From the NCBI GenBank assembly GCA_002352205.1, contig DEHZ01000015.1, positions 62,001 through 126,000 of the forward strand: a stretch of DNA of 64,000 nt. Direction: 5' to 3'. A program made the position numbers and the translations under genes. How positions within the stretch are numbered: position 1 is the stretch's first letter; each line of letters starts with the position of its first letter. The notes beneath the pieces were generated by a model. That model was not told where the DNA came from, ran no database searches, and saw nothing but the letters and a program-made list of their open reading frames with translations. Below, one piece after another: positions 18,162 to 26,949 of the stretch. Source of the stretch: Flavobacterium sp. UBA2787 (lineage in GTDB: Bacteria > Bacteroidota > Bacteroidia > Flavobacteriales > Flavobacteriaceae).

Positions 18162-18358
18162 CGAGTTGATAATAATATATTTTGTTAATTGTATAGTTGA
18201 AAAGAAATCATTGAGTTACCGAATCCTTTCGTGTGGTTTTGATAATTTTCAGCTCCATCAAGATTCAAAACAAATAGCCCATGAATGCTCCGCACTTCCT
18301 ATAACAATCTGGATCTGACATTATGGATTATTTTATAAAATTATACTTAAATTTCCAC
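18162..18358. other. Gene-free stretch, nothing recognised
   Basis: No open frame, RNA or clear hairpin could be supported here. The middle part (about 18230-18310) is less A/T-rich than typical intergenic DNA of this window and might be a decayed gene fragment, but no protein family was recognisable. Confidence 0.4.
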
Positions 18359-18389
18359 TTTCAAACCTAAAAGTAAAACCCTATCTTTG
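18359..18389 (+). promoter_or_regulatory. Promoter of the PfkB kinase gene
   Basis: TATCTTTG (18382-18389) matches TAnnTTTG. TTTC (18359-18362), one base off TTTG, lies 19 bases upstream. Transcription would begin about 17 bases before the ATG at 18413. Confidence 0.55.
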
Positions 18390-18412
18390 CACCTCATTTC
18401 AAATCATATCCA

Positions 18413-19339
18413 ATGAATAAATTACTCATCGTAGGAACGGTTGCTTTTGATGCCATCGAAACCCCTTTCGGGAAGACAGATAAAATTTTAGGTGGAGCCG
18501 CTACGTTTATTGGCTTGTCAGCCTCTTTTTTTAATGTAAAATCGGCGATTGTTTCTGTTGTTGGAGAAGATTTTCCGCAAGAATATTTAAATTTATTAAC
18601 TGATAGAGACATCGATATTTCCGGAATTGAAATCGTAAAAGGCGGCAAAACGTTCTTCTGGAGCGGTCGTTACCACAATGATTTGAATTCTAGAGATACA
18701 TTGGTTACAGAACTAAATGTGTTGGCCGATTTTCAACCGAAAGTACCTGCCGAATTTAAAGATTCAGATGTTGTAATGTTAGGCAATCTTCATCCGATGG
18801 TTCAAATCAGTGTGTTAGACCAAATGACTTCTAAACCCAAATTAGTTGTTTTAGACACGATGAATTTTTGGATGGATTGTGCGTTAGCCGAATTACATCA
18901 AGTGATGAAACGTGTGGATGTAATTACCATTAACGATGAAGAAGCCCGACAATTATCCGGTGAATATTCGTTGGTGAAAGCCGCAGCGAAGATTCATACC
19001 ATGGGACCAAAATATGTAGTAATCAAAAAAGGAGAACACGGAGCCTTATTATTCCAAGGAAAAGAAATTTTCTTTGCACCGGCTTTACCATTAGAAGAAG
19101 TATTTGATCCAACCGGAGCTGGCGATACATTTGCCGGAGGATTTTCAGGATTTATTGCTCAAAGCGAAAACATCTCGTTTGGCAATATGAAAAACGCCAT
19201 TATCTACGGTTCAAACTTAGCTTCGTTCTGCGTAGAGAAATTTGGAACCGAGCGAATGCTTGACCTTGAAAAAGAAGAAGTGTACGATCGCTTGAAACAA
19301 TTCAGAGCCTTAACTCAATTTGACATCGAATTAGAATAA
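18413..19339 (+). CDS. PfkB-family sugar/nucleoside kinase
   Basis: This 308-residue ribokinase-family enzyme starts MNKLLIVGTVAFDAIETPFG with a GGAATFIGLSASFF substrate segment. The PfkB C-terminal signature DPTGAGDTFAGGF carries the catalytic base Asp238 and the anion hole. Substrate specificity cannot be read from the sequence. It is followed by its own terminator and then by a PurF-type gene in the same direction. A link to nucleoside salvage is possible but only an inference from that neighbour. Confidence 0.88.
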   Translation: MNKLLIVGTVAFDAIETPFGKTDKILGGAATFIGLSASFFNVKSAIVSVVGEDFPQEYLNLLTDRDIDISGIEIVKGGKTFFWSGRYHNDLNSRDTLVTELNVLADFQPKVPAEFKDSDVVMLGNLHPMVQISVLDQMTSKPKLVVLDTMNFWMDCALAELHQVMKRVDVITINDEEARQLSGEYSLVKAAAKIHTMGPKYVVIKKGEHGALLFQGKEIFFAPALPLEEVFDPTGAGDTFAGGFSGFIAQSENISFGNMKNAIIYGSNLASFCVEKFGTERMLDLEKEEVYDRLKQFRALTQFDIELE

Positions 19340-19346
19340 AATACTG

Positions 19347-19372
19347 TGCCTCGAAATTTCGGGGCATTTTTT
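19347..19372 (+). terminator. Terminator of the PfkB gene
   Basis: TGCCTCGAAA pairs with TTTCGGGGCA (19347-19366) as a near-perfect 10-base-pair stem, followed by six T. It begins 7 bases after the stop codon. Confidence 0.85.
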
Positions 19373-19448
19373 ATAGAAATAGTTTTAATTAAAAGATTAA
19401 CCTACTTAAAAGAGACTGAAATAAGTTCAGTTTAAACAACACAACACA

Positions 19449-21347
19449 ATGAGTGACAATTTAAAACATGAATGCGGAATTGCCCTTTTACGATTAAAAA
19501 AACCGCTTCAATATTACAAAGACAAATATGGAACTGCTTTCTATGGGATACAAAAAATGTATCTTTTGATGGAAAAGCAGCATAACCGCGGACAAGACGG
19601 AGCCGGATTTGCCAGTATTAAATTTGATGTAGAAGCCGGGCAGCGTTACATCAGTCGAGTTCGTTCCAATAAAGCACAGCCGATTCAGGATATTTTTGCT
19701 CAAATTAATGAGCGAATTAATGAAGATTTGGCAAACAATCCCGAATTTCAAAATGATGTGGATTGGCAAAAAGAAAACATTCCATATATAGGCGAATTAT
19801 TTTTAGGTCACGTTCGCTACGGGACATTCGGGAAGAACAGTATCGAAAGTGTTCATCCATTTTTACGTCAGAACAATTGGATGCATCGAAATTTGATTGT
19901 GGCCGGAAATTTCAACATGACCAACGTAAAAGAGCTGTTTGATAATTTAGTCGAATTGGGTCAGCACCCAAAAGAATTAGCCGACACCGTTACTGTAATG
20001 GAGAAAATCGGTCATTTCTTAGATGATGAAGTAACTGATTTGTATCAGGAATGTAAAAACAATGGTTTATCAAAAAGAGAAGCTTCTCCGGTAATTGCCG
20101 AAAAATTAGATATTGCTAAGATTTTAAGAAAAGCATCCAAAAATTGGGATGGCGGTTTTGCTATGGCCGGTTTATTAGGTCATGGTGATGCGTTTGTGTT
20201 TCGTGATCCTGCCGGAATTCGTCCTGCTTATTTTTATGAAGATGATGAAATCGTGGTAGTTGCATCGGAAAGACCGGTAATTCAAACAGTTTTCAATGTG
20301 CCTTTCGAAAAAGTCCAAGAATTAGATCCCGGAAAAGCTTTGATTATCAAGAAGAACGGAAGCTTTTCGTTAGAGGAAATTTTAGAGCCGTTAGAAAAGA
20401 AAGCGTGTTCCTTTGAACGCATTTATTTCTCCAGAGGAAGCGATGCTGAAATTTACAGAGAAAGAAAAATGTTAGGAAAATTGATACTTCCTGCTGTTTT
20501 AGACGCGATTGATAATGACACAGACAATACAGTTTTCTCCTATATTCCAAACACAGCTGAGACTTCTTTTTATGGGATGGTGGAAGCCGCTCAAGATTTT
20601 CTGAATCAACGAAAAAATAAATATATTCTTACCAACCGAAAAACATTAACTAAGGAGAAATTAGAAGAAATTCTTTCGGTTAAAATCAGAACAGAAAAAG
20701 TAGCCATCAAAGATGCGAAGTTGCGAACTTTTATTACAGAAGACAGCAGTCGCGATGACTTGGTTGCTCATGTATATGATGTAACGTATGGCGTAATTAA
20801 ACCGGAAGATAATTTAGTGATTATTGATGATAGTATCGTTCGCGGAACGACGTTAAAGAAAAGCATAATTCGAATGATGGATCGATTAAATCCGAAGCGA
20901 ATTGTTATTGTTTCATCGGCTCCGCAAATTCGTTATCCGGATTGTTATGGAATCGATATGGCAAAATTAGAAGGATTGGTTGCGTTTAGAGCGGTTTTAG
21001 AATTATTAAAAGAAAACAATCAATACTCGATTATTGATGAGGTGTATAAAAAATGTAAACTTCAGGAGAAATTCAAAGACGGTGAAATTGTAAATTATGT
21101 CAAAGAAATCTATGCACCATTCACCGACCAGCAAGTTTCAGATAAAATAGCCGAAATGCTAAGTTCATCTGACACCAAAGCTGAGGTAAAAATCATTTTC
21201 CAAACGGTAGATAATTTACACGTTGCTTGTCCAAATCATTTAGGTGATTGGTACTTCACAGGAGACTACCCAACACCAGGCGGAAACCGGGTTGTAAACC
21301 GTGCTTTCATGAATTTCTATGAAGGAAAAGATGCTAGGGCATACTAA
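19449..21347 (+). CDS. Long PurF-type amidophosphoribosyltransferase
   Basis: This 632-residue protein has a class II glutamine amidotransferase domain (about residues 9-300) joined to a type I phosphoribosyltransferase domain. The N-terminal nucleophile would be Cys9 in KHECGIALLR, exposed after removal of eight residues as in Bacillus-type PurF. The loops HNRGQDGAGF and GHVRYGTFG bind glutamine. The PRPP motif VIIDDSIVRGTTLKKS is intact. It is over 100 residues longer than usual PurF, with extra sequence between the domains and at the C terminus. It may be the housekeeping enzyme or a second paralogue; no other pur gene adjoins it. Confidence 0.85.
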   Translation: MSDNLKHECGIALLRLKKPLQYYKDKYGTAFYGIQKMYLLMEKQHNRGQDGAGFASIKFDVEAGQRYISRVRSNKAQPIQDIFAQINERINEDLANNPEFQNDVDWQKENIPYIGELFLGHVRYGTFGKNSIESVHPFLRQNNWMHRNLIVAGNFNMTNVKELFDNLVELGQHPKELADTVTVMEKIGHFLDDEVTDLYQECKNNGLSKREASPVIAEKLDIAKILRKASKNWDGGFAMAGLLGHGDAFVFRDPAGIRPAYFYEDDEIVVVASERPVIQTVFNVPFEKVQELDPGKALIIKKNGSFSLEEILEPLEKKACSFERIYFSRGSDAEIYRERKMLGKLILPAVLDAIDNDTDNTVFSYIPNTAETSFYGMVEAAQDFLNQRKNKYILTNRKTLTKEKLEEILSVKIRTEKVAIKDAKLRTFITEDSSRDDLVAHVYDVTYGVIKPEDNLVIIDDSIVRGTTLKKSIIRMMDRLNPKRIVIVSSAPQIRYPDCYGIDMAKLEGLVAFRAVLELLKENNQYSIIDEVYKKCKLQEKFKDGEIVNYVKEIYAPFTDQQVSDKIAEMLSSSDTKAEVKIIFQTVDNLHVACPNHLGDWYFTGDYPTPGGNRVVNRAFMNFYEGKDARAY

Positions 21348-21399
21348 AACCTAGTGTTTTTTGCTTTTTAACGATTTTTGATGCATTTCATCTAATTTA

Positions 21400-21431
21400 T
21401 TTGTTAACAAATTAGTGTTAATATACATTTG
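21400..21431 (+). promoter_or_regulatory. Promoter of small RNA element 1
   Basis: TTTG (21400-21403), a 20-base spacer and TACATTTG (21424-21431) match the Bacteroidota -33/-7 consensus exactly. The conserved RNA element begins 5 bases after the -7 box, and no reading frame follows. Confidence 0.75.
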
Positions 21432-21436
21432 TTTCA

Positions 21437-21505
21437 CCATAGCATTAGTAGGTTAAGTTTATGGTAGATTTGGGGCAAAAAGGGTACGCTATGCGTACCT
21501 TTTTT
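21437..21505 (+). ncRNA. Small structured RNA, copy 1 of a tandem pair
   Basis: This predicted transcript of about 70 bases begins at the distance expected for transcription from a consensus promoter. ACCATA (21436-21441) can pair with TATGGT (21460-21465), closing a first hairpin. A 30-base core at 21451-21480 is identical to copy 2 and includes a purine-rich single-stranded GATTTGGGGCAAAA. It ends in the stem GGTACGC/GCGTACC (21483-21499) and six T, an intrinsic terminator. No start codon or open frame fits. I do not know its family with certainty; the Flavo-1 motif of Rfam is one candidate to test. Confidence 0.72.
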
Positions 21506-21632
21506 ATTTTATAGAAGTTTGGAATACACTTAAAAACAATCAAAAAACCCATATAATTATACAATACACCCTTTAATCCCTAAATGTTAAAATTTATTTT
21601 ACCATACAATAGTTTCTTACTAAAAACCGTTG

Positions 21633-21640
21633 TACATTTG
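21633..21640 (+). promoter_or_regulatory. -7 box of small RNA element 2
   Basis: TACATTTG is identical to the -7 box of copy 1 and sits at nearly the same distance (6 rather than 5 bases) from the RNA element. A TTTC about 20 bases upstream may be a weak -33 box. Confidence 0.6.
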
Positions 21641-21646
21641 TAATTA

Positions 21647-21713
21647 CCATAGTACGCACGGTTAAGTTTATGGTAGATTTGGGGCAAAAGGGTGGAAGAA
21701 ATTCCACCTTTTT
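21647..21713 (+). ncRNA. Small structured RNA, copy 2 of a tandem pair
   Basis: This is the second copy, about 210 bases after the first. The ACCATA (21646-21651)/TATGGT (21669-21674) pairing and the 30-base core (21660-21689) are kept. The terminator stem is different in sequence but not in form: GGTGGAA/TTCCACC (21691-21708) with a GAAA tetraloop and a T-tract. Every base pair of the terminator stem that changed did so on both sides, which supports a real RNA structure. The sequence between the copies has diverged, so the unit under selection is promoter plus RNA plus terminator. Confidence 0.72.
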
Positions 21714-21728
21714 ATTTTACACAAAAAA

Positions 21729-21758
21729 AGCGACACTCGTTAGAATGTCGCTTTTTTT
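21729..21758. terminator. Terminator of superoxide dismutase gene (bidirectional form)
   Basis: AGCGACA (21729-21735) pairs perfectly with TGTCGCT (21746-21752), flanked by an A-tract on the left and T7 on the right. It serves the leftward sod gene and could back up the RNA element to its left. Confidence 0.85.
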
Positions 21759-21778
21759 GATATAAAATGGATATGGGA

Positions 21779-22384
21779 TTATTTTTCTATCGCAAATCTT
21801 CTTGAAACTTCTGCCCAGTTAATCACGTTAAAGAAAGCTTCAATGTAATCAGGTCTTCTGTTTTGATAATTTAAATAATAGGCATGTTCCCATACATCCA
21901 TAGCAAGAATTGGTGTTCCGCCACAGCCAACACCCGGCATTAACGGATTGTCTTGATTAGGTGTTCCGCACACTTCTAATTTACCGTCTTTCACACATAA
22001 AAAAGCCCAACCTGATCCAAATTGGGTAGCTCCTGCTTTAGAAAATTTAGCTTTAAACTCTGCAAAGGTTCCAAAGTCTCTTTCGATCGCTTCAGCCAAT
22101 TCTCCTGTTGGTTCTCCGCCTCCGTTTGGAGACATTACTGTCCAAAACAAATTGTGATTATAAAAACCACCACCGTTGTTGCGAACCGCTGCATTGGTTT
22201 TATCTAAATTAATTAAAATGTTTTCAATTGTTTTGCCGTCCATATCTGTTCCTTCAATAGCCGCATTTAGGTTATTAGTATAGGCAGCATGGTGCTTAGA
22301 ATGATGAATTTCCATCGTTCTTGCGTCAATATGTGGCTCTAATGCATCGTATGCATAAGGTAATTTTGGTAGTTCAAATGACAT
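21779..22384 (-). CDS. Superoxide dismutase, Mn-type signature (Fe/Mn family)
   Basis: This 201-residue cytosolic enzyme converts superoxide to peroxide and oxygen. The metal ligands are His27, His77 (FYNHNLFW), Asp163 and His167 in the signature DVWEHAYY. The active-site Gln appears as Gln144 in PNQDNPLMP, with Gly at the NNGGGF position, which is the manganese-type or cambialistic arrangement rather than the iron type. It is a single-gene unit with its own terminator. Confidence 0.95.
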   Translation of the reverse strand: MSFELPKLPYAYDALEPHIDARTMEIHHSKHHAAYTNNLNAAIEGTDMDGKTIENILINLDKTNAAVRNNGGGFYNHNLFWTVMSPNGGGEPTGELAEAIERDFGTFAEFKAKFSKAGATQFGSGWAFLCVKDGKLEVCGTPNQDNPLMPGVGCGGTPILAMDVWEHAYYLNYQNRRPDYIEAFFNVINWAEVSRRFAIEK

Positions 22385-22419
22385 AATTATATTTTTTTGT
22401 GTTTAACAATAATGAGCTT

Positions 22420-22427
22420 CAAATTTA
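22420..22427 (-). promoter_or_regulatory. Putative -7 box of the sod gene
   Basis: The minus strand reads TAAATTTG, matching TAnnTTTG, 36 bases before the sod ATG. No clear -33 TTG was found. Confidence 0.35.
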
Positions 22428-22490
22428 ATCAATTAACTTTGGAAAAGGAAATTCTATTTCGTTATTGTTGTATTAATTTAAATTATAGCC

Positions 22491-25400
22491 TTGAATAAAC
22501 CCGCTTTTTCAATCTACGATGCGTCTGCCGGTTCCGGTAAAACGTTTACTTTGGTTAAAGAATATTTAAAAATTATTCTCTTATCCAAAAAAGAAGATGC
22601 CTATAAAAATATTTTGGCTATTACATTTACCAACAAAGCCGTTGGCGAAATGAAATCGCGAGTAGTTGAAACATTATCGCAATTTGCCACAGACGAACCA
22701 AATGCAAAAGGAATGGCGGTCATGAATGCAATTGTTTCAGAAACAGGATTATCCGTTCAGGAAATCAAACAAAAATCGAAATCAATTATTCGAAATATCA
22801 TCCACAATTATGCCGCTTTTGATATTTCTACGATTGATAAGTTTACACACAAAGTAATCCGAACGTTTGCTCATGATTTGAATTTGCCTTCCACTTTTGA
22901 AGTTTCGTTGGAAACAGATAATCTCTTACAAGAAGCCATTGATGCCATTATTGCTCAAGCCGGAAATGATGAAATGTTAACGCGTTTGTTGGTCGATTTT
23001 ACGTTAGAAAAAACAGACGACGACAAATCATGGGATGTTACGCGAGACATCAAAGAAATTTCGAAATTGTTGACTAATGAAAACAACCGAAACGAAATTG
23101 TTCACTTTAAAGACAAGCAAATTCAGGAATTTATTGATTTGAAGAAAAATGTGCTCGAAAAAATCAAATCAATAGAAAAAGAATGTTTGGAAGCCGGGCA
23201 AAAAGCAATGCAACTAATACATTCAAATCAGTTGGATGCCAAATCATTTAGTCGTGGAGTTGTTTTTAATTATTTTACAAAAATTGCTCAAGGCGAAATC
23301 ATCAACAATGCCAAAATTGAAGAGTATTTAGCAGATGGAAATCGCTATTCCAAATCCATTCCTCAATCGCAAAAAGATGCGGTTGATTTAATTTCAGCGG
23401 AATTATTTCAATTTTTCAGATTAATACATTCTTCCGTCAAAGAATACATGTTGTATTTGGCTTTTTTGAAAAACATCACACCCTTATCACTTTTAAATCG
23501 AGTGAGTCAGGAATTGGATAAAATTCAGGAAGAGCAAAATATTTTATCGATTTCAGAATTCAATGCCATCATTCACAACGAAATTCAAAACCAACCGGCT
23601 CCTTTTATTTATGAACGAATGGGCGAACGGTATAAACATTTTTTTATTGACGAATTTCAGGATACATCTCAAATGCAATGGGAAAATTTAATTCCGTTGA
23701 TTGATAATGCCTTGTCCAGCGAAGATTTGAACCAAGAAAGAGGTTCGTTGATGATTGTGGGCGACCCAAAACAATCTATTTACCGCTGGCGTGGCGGAAA
23801 AGCTGAGCAATTTATCGAATTAAGTAAGACTGAAAATCCATTTATAAATCCCGAAAAAAAACTTTTTCATTTAGACACCAACTGGCGAAGTTATAGCCAA
23901 ATTATCGATTTTAATAATCAGTTTTTTGCCTTTTTGGCCAATAGTTTTGAGCATCCGGATTATAAAGATTTGTATGAAAATCACAGCCGTCAGAAGGAAA
24001 ACAATAAAAAAGGCGGTTATGTGAAACTGTCTTTCATCCCATCCAAATCAGTATGGGAAGAAGAGATTGAAAAAGATGATTTGTATTTAGAAGCCGTTCT
24101 TCAAACTATCGAAGAATTAAAAGCAAAAGGATTTTCATATCGGGATATCGTTATTCTGACCCGAAAAAAAGATCCCGGAGTTAAAATTGCTGCTTTTTTA
24201 ACCGAAAAAAGTATTCCGATTGTTTCGTCTGAATCGCTATTGTTGCAAAATTCTTCGGATGTAAATCTGATAATTTCTCTGTTGCGATTTTTGAAAAACG
24301 GAGCCGATAAAGAATCAAAAGCACATTTTTTATATTATGTTGCAAAAAATCTTCAGCAACAAATGCCAACTCATGATTTTGTGGCAAAAGGAATGGAATT
24401 TGACTTGGAAATTGATTTAGAAAACTGGTTAACTTCGTTAGATTTATCTTTTTCGTTTCAACAAATTAGAAAAAAATCGTTATATGAAGCGGTTGAAACT
24501 ATTATTCGAACATTCATCAAACCCAAAGAATCAAACGCTTACATTCAAGATTTTCTGGATAGAGTTTTAGATAGAGATATTAAAAACCAAAGCGGAATTT
24601 CAGATTTTTTAGAATACTGGGATAATAATAGTGCCAAATTTAGCATTCCATCGCCCGAAGGAAACAATGCTATTCGAATTATGACTATTCACAAATCAAA
24701 AGGATTGGAATTTCCAGTGGTTATTTTTCCGTTTGCCGAAGAAAGTTATACCAATTCACCCAAAGATAAATTGTGGATTGAACCCGAATCCGATTTAATC
24801 GAATTGCCCAAAGTTTTAATTGATAATAATAAAAATGTGCAAGAATTTGGCGATTTGGCAGCTTCGGTTTATCAACAAAAAAAGGAAGAAGAATTGTTAG
24901 ACAATATCAATATTCTTTACGTAGCACTAACGCGGGCAGAAGAGCAACTTCATATTATTTCGAGTATGAATTTGACTTCTAAAGGAGAAATTGTTTCCAA
25001 TAATATGTCTACTTTCTTTCTCACTTTCTTGCAAGACAATAATTTATTTGATTCGCAAAGAAAAGTGTATGAATGGGGAAATGCTGAAAAAGTTTCAACA
25101 GAAAGTAAAAAAGTTCAAGAGTTAATTCCGATTTCTTTGGTAGAGAAAAATCTCAATCCAAATTCGATTAAAATTGCTCAACGGGAGAGCTTGATGTGGG
25201 GAACTCATCAACAAAAAGCAATTGAATATGGCAATGTGATTCACGAAATATTATCTTATATAAAAACCAAAAACGACATTGATTTGGCGGTTACAAAAGC
25301 ATTGGAAAATGGAATTATTGCTTTGAGCCAAAAGGAAACTGTTACGTCTATTATTACTCAAATTTGTTTGCATCCGGAATTATCCATCTTTTTTGATGAG

Positions 25401-25643
25401 TCGAATAAAATATTGAATGAGCAGATTATTTTACGAAAGGAAGATAACATCGTAAAACCTGATCGGATTGTCATAAATCAGCAAAATCAAGCAATGATTC
25501 TCGATTATAAAACGGGAGATCCGCTCGCTAAACATCATAAACAAGTAGAAGTATACGAAGTTGCTTTGCAAAATATGGGTTTTAAGGTCGTTAAAAAAGC
25601 TTTGGTTTATATTGGAGAAACATTGGAAATAGTAACTTTGTAA
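22491..25643 (+). CDS. AddA/RecB-like UvrD-type helicase-nuclease, TTG start
   Basis: This 1050-residue superfamily 1 helicase with a C-terminal nuclease is of the type that processes double-strand DNA ends for recombination. Walker A is ASAGSGKTF with Lys17, Walker B is DEFQD at residues 387-391, and motif IV-VI elements such as DPKQSIYRWRGG and TIHKSKGLEFPVVIFP and YVALTRAEEQLH follow. The last 100 residues carry a PD-(D/E)XK nuclease (PDRIVI ... MILDYKTGDPL). Translation must start at TTG 22491, because Walker A begins only ten residues later and no ATG precedes it. The likely partner, an AddB-like gene, lies 2.8 kb downstream beyond kbl and ompA. Confidence 0.92.
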   Translation: MNKPAFSIYDASAGSGKTFTLVKEYLKIILLSKKEDAYKNILAITFTNKAVGEMKSRVVETLSQFATDEPNAKGMAVMNAIVSETGLSVQEIKQKSKSIIRNIIHNYAAFDISTIDKFTHKVIRTFAHDLNLPSTFEVSLETDNLLQEAIDAIIAQAGNDEMLTRLLVDFTLEKTDDDKSWDVTRDIKEISKLLTNENNRNEIVHFKDKQIQEFIDLKKNVLEKIKSIEKECLEAGQKAMQLIHSNQLDAKSFSRGVVFNYFTKIAQGEIINNAKIEEYLADGNRYSKSIPQSQKDAVDLISAELFQFFRLIHSSVKEYMLYLAFLKNITPLSLLNRVSQELDKIQEEQNILSISEFNAIIHNEIQNQPAPFIYERMGERYKHFFIDEFQDTSQMQWENLIPLIDNALSSEDLNQERGSLMIVGDPKQSIYRWRGGKAEQFIELSKTENPFINPEKKLFHLDTNWRSYSQIIDFNNQFFAFLANSFEHPDYKDLYENHSRQKENNKKGGYVKLSFIPSKSVWEEEIEKDDLYLEAVLQTIEELKAKGFSYRDIVILTRKKDPGVKIAAFLTEKSIPIVSSESLLLQNSSDVNLIISLLRFLKNGADKESKAHFLYYVAKNLQQQMPTHDFVAKGMEFDLEIDLENWLTSLDLSFSFQQIRKKSLYEAVETIIRTFIKPKESNAYIQDFLDRVLDRDIKNQSGISDFLEYWDNNSAKFSIPSPEGNNAIRIMTIHKSKGLEFPVVIFPFAEESYTNSPKDKLWIEPESDLIELPKVLIDNNKNVQEFGDLAASVYQQKKEEELLDNINILYVALTRAEEQLHIISSMNLTSKGEIVSNNMSTFFLTFLQDNNLFDSQRKVYEWGNAEKVSTESKKVQELIPISLVEKNLNPNSIKIAQRESLMWGTHQQKAIEYGNVIHEILSYIKTKNDIDLAVTKALENGIIALSQKETVTSIITQICLHPELSIFFDESNKILNEQIILRKEDNIVKPDRIVINQQNQAMILDYKTGDPLAKHHKQVEVYEVALQNMGFKVVKKALVYIGETLEIVTL

Positions 25644-25656
25644 AAAATAAAACAAC

Positions 25657-26850
25657 ATGTACGGTAAAATACAACAACATTTACAGAAAGAATTAGATAC
25701 AATTCAACAAAACGGATTGTTTAAAAAAGAACGAATTATTACTTCGCCACAAGGAGCAGAAATCACCATTTCTACGGGAGAAAAAGTATTGAATTTCTGT
25801 GCGAATAATTATTTAGGACTTTCTTCGCATCCGGAAGTGGTTCAAGCAGCCAAAGATGCATTGGATTCACATGGTTTCGGAATGTCGTCTGTGCGATTTA
25901 TTTGCGGAACTCAAGATATTCATAAACAATTAGAACAAAAAATAGCAGAATTCTACGGAACAGAAGATACCATTTTATATGCAGCCGCTTTTGATGCCAA
26001 TGGTGGCGTTTTTGAACCTTTGTTAGGGGAAGAAGATGCAATTATTTCAGATAGTTTGAATCACGCTTCCATTATTGACGGTGTTCGATTGTGTAAAGCT
26101 GCCCGTTATCGTTATGAAAACAGTAACATGGCCGATTTAGAGCAACAGCTCATTAAAGCTAATGAAGAAGGAAGACGTTTCAAATTAATTGTAACCGATG
26201 GTGTTTTTTCGATGGATGGATTAGTTGCACCATTAGATAAAATTTGTGATTTAGCTGATAAATATGATGCGATGGTAATGGTGGATGAATGTCACGCTGC
26301 CGGATTCATTGGTGCAACAGGTAAAGGAACTTTGGAAGCAAAAGGAGTAATGGGCCGTGTAGATATTATTACCGGAACATTAGGAAAAGCTTTAGGCGGA
26401 GCTATGGGTGGATATACTACCGCCAAAAAAGAAATTATTGAAATATTGAGACAACGTTCAAGACCGTATTTGTTTTCAAATTCTTTGGCACCATCAATCG
26501 TTGGAGCTTCCTTAAAAGTTTTTGAATTGTTGGAAAAAGACACAACCCTTCGTGATAAATTAGAATGGAACACTGATTATTTCAAAAAAGGAATGAAAGA
26601 AGCAGGCTTCGATATTATTGATGGAGACTCTGCTATAGTACCGGTAATGCTATATGATGCAAAATTATCACAGCAAATGGCTGATGAATTGTTAAAAAAA
26701 GGAGTTTATGTAATTGGTTTCTTTTTTCCGGTTGTACCTAAAGATAAAGCAAGAATTCGAGTGCAACTTTCTGCAGCTCATACACAACAACATCTTGACA
26801 AAGCAATCGATGCATTCATTCAAGTGGGTCGGTTATTGAAAGTTATATAG
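25657..26850 (+). CDS. kbl: Glycine C-acetyltransferase (2-amino-3-ketobutyrate CoA ligase)
   Basis: Kbl is a pyridoxal-phosphate enzyme that splits 2-amino-3-ketobutyrate with CoA into glycine and acetyl-CoA during threonine breakdown. The 397-residue protein has the cofactor lysine Lys244 in [15 protein letters not shown], the same residue number as in E. coli Kbl. It also has [15 protein letters not shown] near the N terminus and [11 protein letters not shown] with the cofactor Asp. It follows the helicase gene by 13 bases. No threonine dehydrogenase gene is adjacent. Related AONS/SPT enzymes share the fold, but the overall match favours Kbl. Confidence 0.92.
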   Translation: MYGKIQQHLQKELDTIQQNGLFKKERIITSPQGAEITISTGEKVLNFCANNYLGLSSHPEVVQAAKDALDSHGFGMSSVRFICGTQDIHKQLEQKIAEFYGTEDTILYAAAFDANGGVFEPLLGEEDAIISDSLNHASIIDGVRLCKAARYRYENSNMADLEQQLIKANEEGRRFKLIVTDGVFSMDGLVAPLDKICDLADKYDAMVMVDECHAAGFIGATGKGTLEAKGVMGRVDIITGTLGKALGGAMGGYTTAKKEIIEILRQRSRPYLFSNSLAPSIVGASLKVFELLEKDTTLRDKLEWNTDYFKKGMKEAGFDIIDGDSAIVPVMLYDAKLSQQMADELLKKGVYVIGFFFPVVPKDKARIRVQLSAAHTQQHLDKAIDAFIQVGRLLKVI

Positions 26851-26879
26851 TTTTCTTATTAATATTTTTAACATTAAGT

Positions 26880-26910
26880 TTTGTAGTTAGCAGAAAACAA
26901 CTTATTTTTG
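26880..26910 (+). promoter_or_regulatory. Strong promoter of the OmpA-family gene
   Basis: TTTG (26880-26883), a 19-base spacer and TATTTTTG (26903-26910) give a full match to the Bacteroidota consensus. Transcription from about 26917 leaves a leader of roughly 33 bases before the ATG at 26950 and excludes the TTG at 26908 as the start. Confidence 0.75.
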
Positions 26911-26949
26911 CATCAATTAACAATGTATTGTAATCAAAACAAATCAAGT

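Noticed and set aside
18162-18358. Possible decayed gene fragment after the BspA-type gene
   Set aside because: The composition looks slightly unlike an intergenic spacer, but no frame or protein similarity could be recognised on either strand.
21348-21778. Riboswitch or attenuator controlling a downstream gene
   Set aside because: Both structured elements end in their own terminator, and the next gene is on the opposite strand, so there is no downstream rightward gene to control.
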